DNA of 64,000 nucleotides, taken from NCBI GenBank assembly GCA_963738665.1, contig CAVTXL010000003.1, positions 186,001-250,000 on the forward strand. Direction: 5' to 3'. The position numbers and the translations under genes are program-made. Each line of letters opens with the position of its first letter. The first letter of the stretch is position 1. Source of the DNA: JABDGM01 sp963738665 (GTDB lineage Bacteria > Planctomycetota > Planctomycetia > Pirellulales > Lacipirellulaceae). Shown one piece after another: positions 17,236 to 26,480 of the stretch. The notes beneath the pieces are model-generated. The model saw nothing but the letters and a program-made list of their open reading frames with translations, was not told the DNA's origin and did no database searches.

Positions 17236-18176
17236 GCCGGCCCGAAGCGATCGCCCACGTTCACGCGATTGCCCCGCAAGAACTCGGTGGCCGACATCGA
17301 GCGTTTGCCGGACGGCTGCAACTCGCCGATTTCGAGCGGCGTGTCGGCAGTTGCCACAACCAATCGATTCTCCGCTTCCAGCACCGCGCCAGGTGCGGCA
17401 GCAGCCTCGTCGGTTGCGCCGGTGAGCAGAACGACGCGGTCGATATTCAGCCGCACCGGCTCGCCGCCTTGGCGGTGCCAGCAGGTGTAAGCCCGCGGCC
17501 AGGGACGCAGCGCTCGTACTTGGTTTTTGATCGCCAAGGCCGGCTGCGACCAGTCGATGGCGCCCTCCTCTTTCGTCAGCCGCGGCGCTTTGGACGCTTG
17601 CTGGTTGTCTTGCTCGACTGGCCGGGCGGTTCCGGCGGCCAGTTGCGTCACGACTTCGAGCACCAGTTCCGCGCCCATATTCGCCAGCCGCGCTTCGAGC
17701 TGGCCGGCGTCCTCGTCCGGGTCGATCGGCGTCCGCTGCTGTCCGAGGCAGGGCCCGGCATCCAGGCCGGGCGTCATTAGAATCACGCTGTTGCCAGTCT
17801 CCAATTCGCCGTTCAAGATCGCTCGCTGCACCGGCGCAGCGCCGCGAAACTTGGGCAAAAGCGAACCGTGCAAATTGATGCCGCGCAGCCGCGCCGCGGC
17901 CAGCGTGGCCGACTGCAGGATTTCGCCGTAATCGCAAACAACCAGCAAATCCGTGCTGAGCGCCGTAAATCGAGCCTGCGCCTCCGGAGTGTTCACGCTA
18001 TTTGGCAGCCAGACCTCAAGCCCCAAAGATTCCGCCGCCTGATGCAGCGGGCTCCCCGAGTGCTGCCGTCCCTTGGGCGGGCGCGTTACAACGAGCAGCA
18101 CTTCATGTTCGCTCGCCGCCAAAATTTCGAGCGTCGGCACCGCAAACGGCCCGGTCCCCAACATCACCAGTCGCAT
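17229..18176 (-). CDS. fmt: Methionyl-tRNA formyltransferase
   Basis: Fmt formylates initiator Met-tRNA. The 315-residue product, MRLVMLGTGPFAVPTLEIL, has the formyl-transfer core with NLHGSLLPKFRGAAPVQRAI and the metal/folate site aspartate in TPGLDAGPCL. The C-terminal OB-like domain is PVRLNIDRVVLL. I chose the ATG at 18176 because the upstream in-frame residues derive from a repeat. It is transcribed after def, the usual functional partner, with a hairpin-rich 142-base spacer between them. Its last codons, GTG TAG, come from a palindromic repeat. Confidence 0.95.
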   Translation of the reverse strand: MRLVMLGTGPFAVPTLEILAASEHEVLLVVTRPPKGRQHSGSPLHQAAESLGLEVWLPNSVNTPEAQARFTALSTDLLVVCDYGEILQSATLAAARLRGINLHGSLLPKFRGAAPVQRAILNGELETGNSVILMTPGLDAGPCLGQQRTPIDPDEDAGQLEARLANMGAELVLEVVTQLAAGTARPVEQDNQQASKAPRLTKEEGAIDWSQPALAIKNQVRALRPWPRAYTCWHRQGGEPVRLNIDRVVLLTGATDEAAAAPGAVLEAENRLVVATADTPLEIGELQPSGKRSMSATEFLRGNRVNVGDRFGPAV

Positions 18177-18240
18177 GTAGCTTTCACCTATGTAGCCCGA
18201 CTGTCCCCGCCGAGCCTGCCTGGACTTGCCCTGCCGCACT

Positions 18241-18318
18241 GCCGAACCAAGATGGTTCGGCTATATAATATTGCAAGATGGATCGGCTCTATATTAGAAG
18301 ACGGTTCGGGTATATGCT
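18241..18318. repeat. Degenerate tandem of AAGATGGTTCGGCTATAT units between def and fmt
   Basis: GCCGAACC-aagat-GGTTCGGC (18241-18261) is a perfect hairpin. Two further imperfect copies follow, AAGATGGATCGGCTCTAT and AGACGGTTCGGGTATAT, spaced about 28 bases apart. The cluster ends at the def stop codon. Confidence 0.7.
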
Positions 18319-18918
18319 CTATGTCCGCAGCAGCTCCAGCTCGGTCAGCCGCGCCGCCATCGCCCCCTCATCGGGCAACTCGCCCGTCTCACGCCGGCTG
18401 CGGTAGTTCAACTCAAATTCCTCGAGCTTGTCGCGAATCGCCGCCAATTGCGCGGGCCCCAGCCGATCGATAAACAATTTGCCGTCGAGGTGATCGGTCT
18501 CGTGCTGAATGACGCGGGCCATCAGGCCATCGATTTCACCTTCAACCTCGTTGCCGGCCAGATCATAGGCCTGCACAAAGATCTTTTCGTTGCGGGTCAC
18601 CGGCGCATACACGCTGGGGATGCTCAAACAGCCCTCTTCATCCTCGACTTGGCCGCGCCCGCGGCTGAGGACCGGGTTGATGAACACGTGCTCGGCCTCC
18701 TCTTCTCGCTTGCCAGATGGATTGGCGATGAACAGCCGATAGGGCAGATCAACCTGGTTCGCCGCCAGACCGATCCCCTCGTGGCTGTACATCAGCTCAA
18801 ACATTTCCGCCACAATCCGCTTCAATTCAGCGTCGACCCGCTTCAGCGGCCGCGACGGGTGGCGGAGCGTCGGATGGGGATATTGGATAATCTCGAGACT
18901 CAAGGGTCGCCCTGGCAA
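18319..18918 (-). CDS. def: Peptide deformylase
   Basis: This metalloenzyme removes the N-formyl group from nascent proteins. The 199-residue product contains all three motifs: GIGLAANQV, EGCLSIP (metal-ligand cysteine) and QHETDHLDG (two metal histidines and the catalytic glutamate). It has a C-terminal extension of about 20 residues (RRETGELPDEGAMAARLTEL). It lies upstream of fmt on the same strand, so the formylation and deformylation genes probably form one unit. Confidence 0.96.
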   Translation of the reverse strand: MPGRPLSLEIIQYPHPTLRHPSRPLKRVDAELKRIVAEMFELMYSHEGIGLAANQVDLPYRLFIANPSGKREEEAEHVFINPVLSRGRGQVEDEEGCLSIPSVYAPVTRNEKIFVQAYDLAGNEVEGEIDGLMARVIQHETDHLDGKLFIDRLGPAQLAAIRDKLEEFELNYRSRRETGELPDEGAMAARLTELELLRT

Positions 18919-19159
18919 ACGGGGTTCGATTTCACAGTGAGGAAGCTGAATTATAGGAAGCCGCGCTCAGGAAACGAAGGCTTGATTCGTTGCACAATCC
19001 GCAGACGCCATGCCCAGTTGCCAGCGTGCCAGCGGCCGCGGCGGCGAATCACGTTGACTCATCCGAAAATCGGCGCTGAGAATTGCGCTGGGGGCACTTG
19101 TCGCCTACAGTCCGTTGCCGAATGCCAGGCCCATCGCTTACCAGTCCGGTTGGGCCGTG

Positions 19160-20230
19160 ATGACAAACTCCTTGTCCACTTCCGCTCCTCCCGCCGCCAC
19201 TGGCGGGCTCTGGCGCCGCGCCTGGGCCGCTTCGCTCTTGTTTCATTTGACCGCCACGATCCTGCTGGGCGTGGCCGTCCACCAAATGCCGCGCGGCGGC
19301 GACTTCGGCGGCGGCAGCATCGAACTGGAGCTGGACGCTTCCGGCGACGACGGATCGAGCGACGGCCTCGCGGCGGCCGATAATCGTCTCGAGCCCCTCA
19401 ACAACGACCCGCAGTTCGATGCCGCGGCGGCATCGCCACGATCCCCGCTGATTCAACCACCCCCATTGCCGCCGCGCAGCTTCCCGATTGGCAACCCATC
19501 ACGGCCCCCGCCGTGGCGGCTGTCGACAGCACGGCGCCGCCGGTCGCACCAAGCAATAGCGGCGGCGGCAATGTTCGCGGCGGCACGCGCGCGGCGCTGA
19601 CGGCCGACATCGCCGCCGCGTCTCGCTCGCTCGAACCGCCTGCCGCCGGTCTGCGGCGTGGCGGGCGATCCAGCGGCTATGGCGGCGCGAGCAGCTCGAC
19701 GGTCGACGTCTTCGGCGTCAAAGGCAGCGGCACGCGGTTCGTCTACTTGTTCGACCGCTCCACCAGCATGGAGGGCGCGCCCCTCGCCGCGGCCAAACAG
19801 CAACTTCTCAAAAGCCTGAGCGCTCTGAAAAGCGTCAACCAGTTTCAAATCATCTTCTTCAACTGGCAGCCCTACCCGATCGATATCACCGGCCAAGGCC
19901 GCATGGCGTTTGCCGACGATCGCAACAAACGGATGGCCGCCAGCCTGATCGGCAACGTCACGGCCGAGGAGGGCACCGACCGCTATACGGCCCTGAAGAG
20001 GGCGATCGACTTTCAACCGGACGTGATCTTCTTCCTCACCGACGCCGACGACGCAATGCCGCCCAGTGAAGTCGCCGAGATTGCTCGCGCGAATGAGGGA
20101 ACCCAGGCCGCGATCTGCGTCATCGAATTTGGCCGCGATCCCTCGCCGCCGCGCGATAACTTCCTGAGGCAGCTCGCGCGAAAGCGGCGGCCAATACGGG
20201 TATGTCAATACGTCGTTGCTCGGCCGTTAA
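19160..20230 (+). CDS. Membrane-anchored VWA-domain protein (frameshifts near 19435 and 20180)
   Basis: From the ATG at 19160 the product has a short N-terminus and one membrane helix (LLFHLTATILLGVAVHQM). A low-complexity Pro/Ala/Gly linker of about 150 residues follows, then a von Willebrand factor A domain. The MIDAS motif is DRSTS (in FVYLFDRSTSMEGAPL), with later VIFFLTDADDAM. The frame shifts near 19435 (AIATIPADSTTPIAAAQL continues in another frame). It shifts again near 20180, after which ESGGQYGYVNTSLLGR gives the expected end at 20230. Planctomycetes encode many such N-anchored VWA proteins; ligand unknown. It converges on the Cys-rich secreted gene, with 6 bases between stops. Confidence 0.75.
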
Positions 20231-20236
20231 ATCGCA

Positions 20237-20690
20237 CTACCACGGCCCGCGGACGTAATACACGCCAAATTGCGTCGTGTCGCTGGGCCACATCGGCGTC
20301 CGCCGCCAACCGCCGCCGAAAGCGCCGGGACCCGGATAGTTTCGCTGCGCCTGATGATCGAGATGAGACAGCCGCGAGCTGCTCACGCCCCAGCCCCAGT
20401 TCGTCTGCATGTTGGCCGTTGGTGGGACGACCAGCGCCACCGGCTGGCCATACGCCTGGTTTGCGTAGCGCCCGTTCCAGTTGTAGCACTGCGCGATACA
20501 CCGGGAACATGTAGCCGCAGTCGCAGCACACGCAGCCGCCGCAATCGCCACACACGCAGTCGCTGCAGATGCAATCATATCCACACAGCTCGCCGCAAAT
20601 GCCTTCCGCCCGCACGGTCGCGGTGCGGGCGACCATCGCCGCGACGGCCAGCGCCGCGCTGATGATGCAAGTCTTGCAATGCCGGTTCAT
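20237..20690 (-). CDS. Secreted Cys-rich protein with VPPTANMQTNWGWG core (frameshifted near 20500)
   Basis: MNRHCKTCIISAALAVAAMV leads a signal peptide ending near VRAEG. A cysteine cluster follows (CGELCGYDCICSDCVCGDC and onwards, about 14 cysteines in 35 residues). The frame changes near 20500 into CYNWNGRYANQAYGQPVAL, then VVPPTANMQTNWGWGVS, HLDHQAQRNYPGPG and the C-terminal WPSDTTQFGVYYVRGPW. I recognise this core from planctomycete-specific secreted proteins of unknown role, possibly envelope components. It is paired with a second small secreted gene on the same strand (20917-21384). Confidence 0.75.
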
Positions 20691-20744
20691 ATTCGCAATC
20701 GTCTCCGTACTTTAGGTGTCAGGTGTCGCGTATCCGTTGTCGGA

Positions 20745-20845
20745 AAGAGTGGAGCAGTGGAGGAGTAGAGTAGCTGAATTGCGTTGCAACGAAAGATTGT
20801 GGTCTACTCCTCTGCTCCACTACGCCACTATTCCACGTCTGCCCC
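20745..20845. repeat. Complementary GGAGTAGAGTAG / CTACTCCTCTGCTCCACT words
   Basis: GAGCAGTGGAGGAGTAGAGTAG near 20752 is partly complementary to CTACTCCTCTGCTCCACTACG near 20804, so the spacer can fold as a long imperfect hairpin. Similar words lie upstream of the EF-G gene at about 33075-33140. Confidence 0.45.
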
Positions 20846-20916
20846 CACCGCTATTCCTGACACCTGATACTTCGATTCTATTTACACGACTTTATCCAGG
20901 CAGGTCCCTCTCGCCC

Positions 20917-21384
20917 TTAGAACCTCAACCCCGGATAGAAGAAATCATTCTCAACTGGCAAAATGCTGAACGTCCGCGGGTAGTGCAAATCGAAGCACCA
21001 GTTGTTCCACCGCAAGCCGCCAGTGCCGTAGCGAACATTGGTCCGCGTCCAACCGGCACCAGGGTTGTAGGTGTAGTACGAGCGCTCGTGCCGGTACAAC
21101 ATTTCGTGCGGCATGAAGGGCTGGTAGGTCACCCACGTCCAGCCCACATTCGGCGGCACGGGCCGGGGCGACGGATAGATTCCGGCCGCGGTCGCGTTGT
21201 CGCACGGCCCCGGCTGCGCGTAATAGTTGTAGAACAGGTCTTTCTGTTGCTGATAACTGATCCGCCGCTTGCCGTCCCAGCCATTCTTGACCGGCCAATC
21301 GGCATGGGCCGAACGGATGCCGATTTCGCCGATCAGGCCGGCGACCACTAAGATCGCGACGCTTCGAAGCAGGCTGTGTCGCAT
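20917..21384 (-). CDS. Small secreted aromatic-rich protein, unknown function
   Basis: This 155-residue product has an N-terminal signal sequence (SLLRSVAILVVAGLIGEIGI, cleaved near SAHADW). The mature protein is rich in Tyr, Trp, Pro and Gly: QQQKDLFYNYYAQPGP, RHERSYYTYNPGAGW and LRWNNWCFDLHYPR. I do not recognise a named family. Composition and neighbourhood resemble planctomycete envelope proteins. It probably belongs with the Cys-rich secreted gene downstream; 226 bases separate them. The palindromic repeat at 21429 lies just upstream of its start. Confidence 0.7.
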   Translation of the reverse strand: MRHSLLRSVAILVVAGLIGEIGIRSAHADWPVKNGWDGKRRISYQQQKDLFYNYYAQPGPCDNATAAGIYPSPRPVPPNVGWTWVTYQPFMPHEMLYRHERSYYTYNPGAGWTRTNVRYGTGGLRWNNWCFDLHYPRTFSILPVENDFFYPGLRF

Positions 21385-21428
21385 CGATATTCCCCTTGTT
21401 CAGAAGCATGGAGCACGCAGTGTCGACG

Positions 21429-21475
21429 TCTCGCTCCGCGAGACGAATCATCTCGCGGAGCGAGATGATTACACT
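21429..21475. repeat. Palindromic repeat TCTCGCTCCGCGAGA / TCTCGCGGAGCGAGA, copy 2
   Basis: Perfect 15-base arms (21429-21443 and 21451-21465) flank a 7-base loop, followed by TGATTACACT. It is the strongest hairpin of this family in the window. The rest of the 21385-21705 spacer holds nothing else I can support. Confidence 0.85.
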
Positions 21476-21705
21476 CCCTGCTCCACGCATGGTTGGCAGG
21501 TTCTAACAATGATGTCGGCCGGCGCTTGTCGTGCGGGTGAATCTTTGTGTAGCGGATATGCCAGACGCATGCGTTCTGCGGCCGTGCCGCGTGAAAATGC
21601 GCCTGGGTCGGAGGCCGAAAAACAGCTATAATCCGTAGAACCGTTACAGCTTTACATCAATAGTTTTTCCGCGTCGTGTACTGGGAGGCAACTCGATTGG
21701 CCGTC

Positions 21706-23905
21706 ATGCGAAAGAAGTCGACGTTGAAGAAGAAACGCTCCGCAAGTGTCGCTGGTGCAAACGGCAGAGCGCTACTCCGCACGCGTCTGGAGCGGAGCGG
21801 AAACCCAATCGGCGGTTGCGACATCGCGATGGAAATGCGCCCCCAGACTCCGCCCCGCCGGAAGACTCCTCCGCGCCCGAATCGCCCGTCGCTCCCGAGC
21901 GCTTTACCATCGATGACGCCCAGCAGCCCCGCCGCCGGGCCACAGCCCAGTCGATGGCCGCCAAGCAGCGCGACATTTCCGTCAGCGAGTTCTTTGCCAA
22001 AAACCGCCACCTGCTGGGCTTCGACAATCCGCGCAAGGCGCTCCTGACCACGGTCAAAGAAGCGGTCGACAACTCGCTCGACGCCTGCGAAGAGGCCGGC
22101 ATTCTGCCCGAGATTTGGGTCCACATCGAAGCGACCGGCGCCGACCGCTACAAAGTCGGCGTGCAAGACAACGGACCCGGCATCGTCAAAAAACAAATCC
22201 CGCTGATCTTCGGCAAACTGCTCTACGGCTCGAAGTTTCACCGCCTCCGCCAAAGCCGCGGCCAGCAAGGCATCGGCATCAGCGCGGCCGGCATGTACGG
22301 CGTGCAAACGACCGGCAAGCCCGTGAAGATCATCTCCAAGGTGGAAGCCAAGAAGCCGGCCCATTACTACGAAATCCAGATCGACACGAAAAGGAACGAG
22401 CCGCAAATCCTCAACGGCAAAGGCGAGGGCGTCGATATTTCGCCCGGCGAAAAAGGGGCCGCCGCCATTGCTAAGCATGGCATCGAGTGGGTCGCTGCGC
22501 CGCACGGCACGCGTGTCTCGATCGAGCTGGCGGCCAAGTTCGTCCGCGGCCGCGGCAGCGTCGACGAGTATCTGCAGCAGACGGCCATCGCCAATCCCCA
22601 CATCACTCTCCACTACATCGATCCTGACGGCAACCAGCGCGAATACGCCCGCTCGGCCAAAGTCTTGCCGCCGGAGCCAACCGAAATCAAGCCCCACCCC
22701 TACGGCGTCGAATTGGGCCGATTGATTACGCTCCTGCACGAAGCGACCCCCACGTCGTCGATCGCCCAGTTCCTGACCACAACGTTTTCGCGCGTCTCCT
22801 CCGGCATCGCCCGCAAGATCTGCCACACGGCGAAGATCTCGTCCCGAGCCACGACCCGCCGCATCGGCCGCAAAGAGGCGGAAGCCCTGTTTGAAGCGAT
22901 TCAGGCCACGCGGATCGCGCCGCCGGCCACTGATTGCATCTCGCCCATCGGCGAAGAGCTGATCCTCAAAGGGCTGCACCAGGTCGTGCCCGGCGAATTC
23001 TACGCCGCCGCCACGCGGCCGCCGGCCGTCTATCGCGGCAACCCGTTCCAGATCGAAGTCGGCATCGCCTACGGCGGGCACGCGGCCACGCAGCACGTCA
23101 ACAAAGAGCTGCTGCGCGACCTGATCGAAGAGAGCGACGCCCGCACGATCCGCCAGTTTTTGATCCACACGTTCAACGGCCTGGGCGGTGACGCGGCCGA
23201 TCGCATCATCAAAGAATCGGCCTCGGCACGCGGCAATCGCCGAATAGTTTGAAGCCGAAGGACGTCGAACAAGCTGCTCGCCGCGATGAAAGACGTCAAC
23301 GTCTCCGAGGGCCAGACGATGGAGGTCCTCCGTTACGCCAACCGCGTGCCGCTGCAGTTTCAGCCCGTAGCCTGCGCGATCACCCAGACGGTGCTCGGCA
23401 CGAATTGGCGGAGCTACGGCCTCTCGCAATCGCGCGGCGGCTGCCCAAGGGCCCGGTCACCGTGATGGTGCACGTGGCCAGCGTGTGGGTGCCGTTCACC
23501 AGTGAATCGAAGGAAGCGATCGCCGCCTACCCTGAGATTCAAAAGGAGCTGCGGCTGGCCCTGCAAGCGGTCGGCCGCAAGCTGGGCATGTACGTCCGCC
23601 GCCGGCTGAAGGTAAAGCAGCAAGGCGAGACGCCGGCAAGATCTTTCTGCGCTACCTGGGCGAAGTGGCCACGGCCGTCAGCGATATCAACCACGTCGAC
23701 CGCGGCGCAGCTCTACGAGCAACTCCTCAGCGTTGCAAAAAAGCGCACGGCCGACGCCGACATGAAACTCGACGACCGCGGCCGCCCCGTCGAAGAAGCC
23801 GAGCTCGCCGCCGACGCGGCCGTGCTCATCGTCGATCCGCTCGAAGCGGCTGCGGCGATTAATCAAGCGCCGGTCCCACCGCCTGCTGACGCCACAGCCG
23901 AATAA
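21706..23905 (+). CDS. top6B: DNA topoisomerase VI subunit B (multiple frameshifts)
   Basis: The product matches the ATPase subunit of archaeal-type topoisomerase VI. It has ISVSEFFAKNRHLLGF, the GHKL Bergerat motifs KEAVDNSLDACEEAG, DNGPGI and SRGQQGIGIS, and the near-invariant FGKLLYGSKFHRL. GKPVKIIS and the transducer domain follow. From about 23230 the frame changes at least four times, through SEGQTMEVLRYANRVPLQF, LPKGPVTVMVHVASVWVPFT and LYEQLLSVAKKRTADADMKL, to the stop at 23905. The start is uncertain: an ATG at 21706 opens MRKKSTLKKKR, and a TTG at 21816 is in the main frame. No subunit A (Spo11-like) gene is in the window. Confidence 0.9.
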
Positions 23906-23962
23906 ACAACTTCAACACGCTCATAGCCTTTGAGCGGTATAATAAAACGAAACGAAATTACG

Positions 23963-24325
23963 ATGGCGAGCGTGTTACCAAAACAAGGGGACGCACAGTT
24001 GGAAGTGATGCACCAACTATACCGAGAGGGCAGAGCGCAACACGCCATGGCACCGCAGGTTATTTATCGTGATAGCCGGTGTGCGTACGCCGGTTGCCAC
24101 CAGAATCTCCAAGCCATCGATTTCCGATTGGACGCCTTCGGCCGCGCAGTACATGATCCACTCGTTCGCGCCTGGTGGGACGACGTCGGCTTCACCGGCC
24201 GCTGCCCCGGCTGGCATGGGTGGATTCACTTCACCATCCGCGGCAAGCTCGCGATTAGCGAGGACGACGCGCAAAATCTGCCGCAGCTCCCGCCAAACTG
24301 GGCTGACGAAGCAGTGATTCTTTGA
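23963..24325 (+). CDS. Conserved-looking protein of unknown function
   Basis: From the ATG at 23963 the 120-residue product MASVLPKQGDAQLEVMHQLY contains RCAYAGCHQNLQAIDFRL, HDPLVRAWWDDVGFTGRCPG and WHGWIHFTIRGKLAIS. The cysteine, histidine and tryptophan pattern looks like selected protein, with a possible metal site (CAYAGCH, C-PGWHGW). I cannot name a family. It follows top6B but is not a topoisomerase subunit. Confidence 0.5.
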   Translation: MASVLPKQGDAQLEVMHQLYREGRAQHAMAPQVIYRDSRCAYAGCHQNLQAIDFRLDAFGRAVHDPLVRAWWDDVGFTGRCPGWHGWIHFTIRGKLAISEDDAQNLPQLPPNWADEAVIL

Positions 24326-24542
24326 AAAGCACCGACCAGGCCGGTGTCCTCCCATTCGGATTTCACACGCCGTGCTAGCACTGGTTCGTCTTGCCCAATT
24401 TAACGAACCACTCTAATCTCTGTGCGCGAAACGTGCTGCGTTGTCAGGCGTCGGAGAACGCTATTCGTTCGTAGTTATATGTAGCAACGTTTCCTTGCTC
24501 GCTGTATTCCCGACGCACACTGTCACGCCGGCCGCCCATAAA

Positions 24543-25677
24543 ATGTTCCACATCCAATCCACCGTCCGCATCGGCATTAGCGCGCTCTGCGCTTGCTCCG
24601 CCTCTGCTTTCGCCCAAGCCCAAATCGTCCCGCCGCCCGCTGCCATTCAACCCGTTGTAGCGCAGCCCGGCCCCGTACCCGTCCAACCGGTCGTCGTAAC
24701 CTCCCAGGCCGAGCCGATTGTCATCGATGCCACCAACGTCGTCGCCCAATCGATGAACATGCCCGGCGGCGGCATTCCGCGTAGCTTACTGGCCGACGCG
24801 TCGGCCGTGGCCATCATTCCGAACATGGTTCGCGGCGCCTTCGTCGTCGGCATTCAGCACGGCCGCGGCGTGCTGCTGTTGCGCGACGCGCAGAACGGCT
24901 GGCAACCGCCGCGAATGATCCAGATCAACGGCGGCAGCATCGGCTATCAGATCGGAGTCCAATCGACCGACCTCGTGCTCATCTTCCGCACGCCGCAGAG
25001 CGTGCAGAACCTCTTGACGCGGACGATTAAAATAGGCGTCGACGCCTCGGCCGCCGCCGGCCCCGTCGGCCGCAACGCCTCGGCCGCGACCGACCTGCCC
25101 CTCCGCGCGGAAATCCTGTCTTACTCTCGCTCGCACGGCGCAGTTCGTCGGCGTCTCGATCGACGGCTCGTCGATCTCGCTTGACCCGGCCACCGAGGCA
25201 GGCTACTACACCCAGTCCGGGGCGATTCCACCCTCGGCCGCGCAATTGATTCAAACTGTCACTGCCTATGCCAGCGCCGAGCCGGCCGCTGCCGTACCCG
25301 CTGGCCAAGTGGTGCCGCCGCCTGGCGCGACCATCGCCGCCGCGCCGCCGGCTCAGGCGAACGAAATCGAAACCACTCGACAACAGCTCGACGCCGCCTC
25401 GCGGCAACTGGCCGTCATTCTCGACGACAACTGGAAGCGCTACCTGGCCCTGCCGCCGGAAGTGTATGTGCCCAATCAGCCGCCGCTCGCGCAGAACATC
25501 CAGATCGCGCTGGCCCGCTACGACGACGTCGCCCGCCGCCCCGAATACGCGGCCCTCTACACGCGGCCCGAGTTTCGAGAAACCCTGCGGCTGCTGCAGC
25601 GATTGGGCGAGTTGCTGCAAGGGCAATCGCCAGCTCTGCAACTACCTCCGCCGCCGACGACGGCGGCGGGGCGGTAG
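24543..25677 (+). CDS. SYLF-domain (YSC84-like) secreted protein (frameshift near 25130)
   Basis: The ATG at 24543 opens MFHIQSTVRIGISALCACSA with a signal peptide ending near AFAQAQ. A Pro/Val-rich linker follows. The SYLF/DUF500 lipid-binding domain starts at RSLLADASAVAIIPNMVRGA and continues through LILRTPQSV-like FRTPQSVQNLL to ILSYSRS. There the frame changes into FVGVSIDGSSISLDP and continues to YYTQSGAIPP. The final 140 residues contain a Pro/Ala-rich linker and a helical region (DDNWKRYLALPPEVYVPN). SYLF domains bind phosphoinositides in eukaryotes; their bacterial role is unclear. Confidence 0.8.
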
Positions 25678-25974
25678 GGCACGCCGAGGCAGCTCCCCGC
25701 CCCCCTGTGGTGTTTGGTCATCTGCTTTTTTGCAGGATGAGCGACGGCGAAGAATCGAAGGTGTCCAAAACTCCCCCACCGAGTTTTGGCCGTCTTCACC
25801 CTTCCGGGGGGGTAAAATCGATAGCTGGCTGCGTGTTGCTGTGGGCGCGGGTCGCGAGCGCTGGCCGCGGGTTTTGCGACGGAAGCATTCAGATCGGTTG
25901 CCAAAGAGCGACGGGCACTGCTGAGCTTAGCAGGGTTGTGTTCCTTTGTATAGTAGCGTTTTCGGCCAGGGTGA

Positions 25975-26045
25975 GGAGAGTCAAGAGTCAGGAGTTGAGA
26001 GTCAAGAGCCAGAGAAGCAGGGAGCAGGGAGGAGGGAGGAGGAGC
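25975..26045. repeat. Degenerate GAGAGTCAAGAGC-type repeat, copy 3
   Basis: GAGAGTCAAGAGTCAGGAG and TTGAGAGTCAAGAGCCAGAG are the same words as at 930-975, followed by GGGAGCAGGGAGGAGG simple sequence. Confidence 0.6.
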
Positions 26046-26398
26046 AACAATTTGTTGGCTGCGGCGGGGTGTCAAGAGAAAGCGGCGGGTGTTGGAACGG
26101 CCTGACGAGCTTAAAAGAACAAGGTCGAGAACACTAAGCAACCCTAATCGATCACGAACAGGGTTAATACGCCTATCGCCACGCCACGCCCTCGACCCCC
26201 CAGTTCTGCTCCCGTTTCGCTCAGCGCGCGTTGCTCACTCTAAAGCAGCCGACACGGCGCCCCCGACTGTGCGCCTAAAGTGTGGGTGGCCCCGTTGTGT
26301 CGTTGTTGTTTTTGCCAAGCGATGCTGCATGAAATCGGGACGCTTTTGACGGGGTCAATCGCGGCCACTACTTTTAGCGAACATTGATGGCTCGTGCG

Positions 26399-26431
26399 TG
26401 AGGGTCGGCACCATATGGGCGTCGACCCTCA
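26399..26431 (+). promoter_or_regulatory. Inverted repeat in the hen1 leader
   Basis: TGAGGGTCG (26399-26407) and CGACCCTCA (26423-26431) form a perfect 9-base stem around a 15-base loop, 50 bases before the hen1 ATG. It could be a repressor site or a leader hairpin. The function is inferred from position only. Confidence 0.4.
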
Positions 26432-26480
26432 TTTGCTAAATTGTGGGATTGAACTGAACGAGCCCCGGCAAGCTTCAACG

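Larger units (their letters stand above)
25678..26480. other. 800-base spacer without a supported gene, upstream of hen1
   Basis: The spacer contains the GAGTCAAGAGTC word repeat (about 25975-26045) and G/A-rich simple sequence. An inverted repeat, TGAGGGTCG / CGACCCTCA, lies at 26399-26431 just before hen1. Open frames here look like chance translations. Confidence 0.6.

Noticed and set aside
21657..23429. A 590-codon open frame on the minus strand
   Set aside because: It is antisense to top6B across its conserved motifs and has biased Asp/Gly/Arg composition typical of GC-rich antisense frames.
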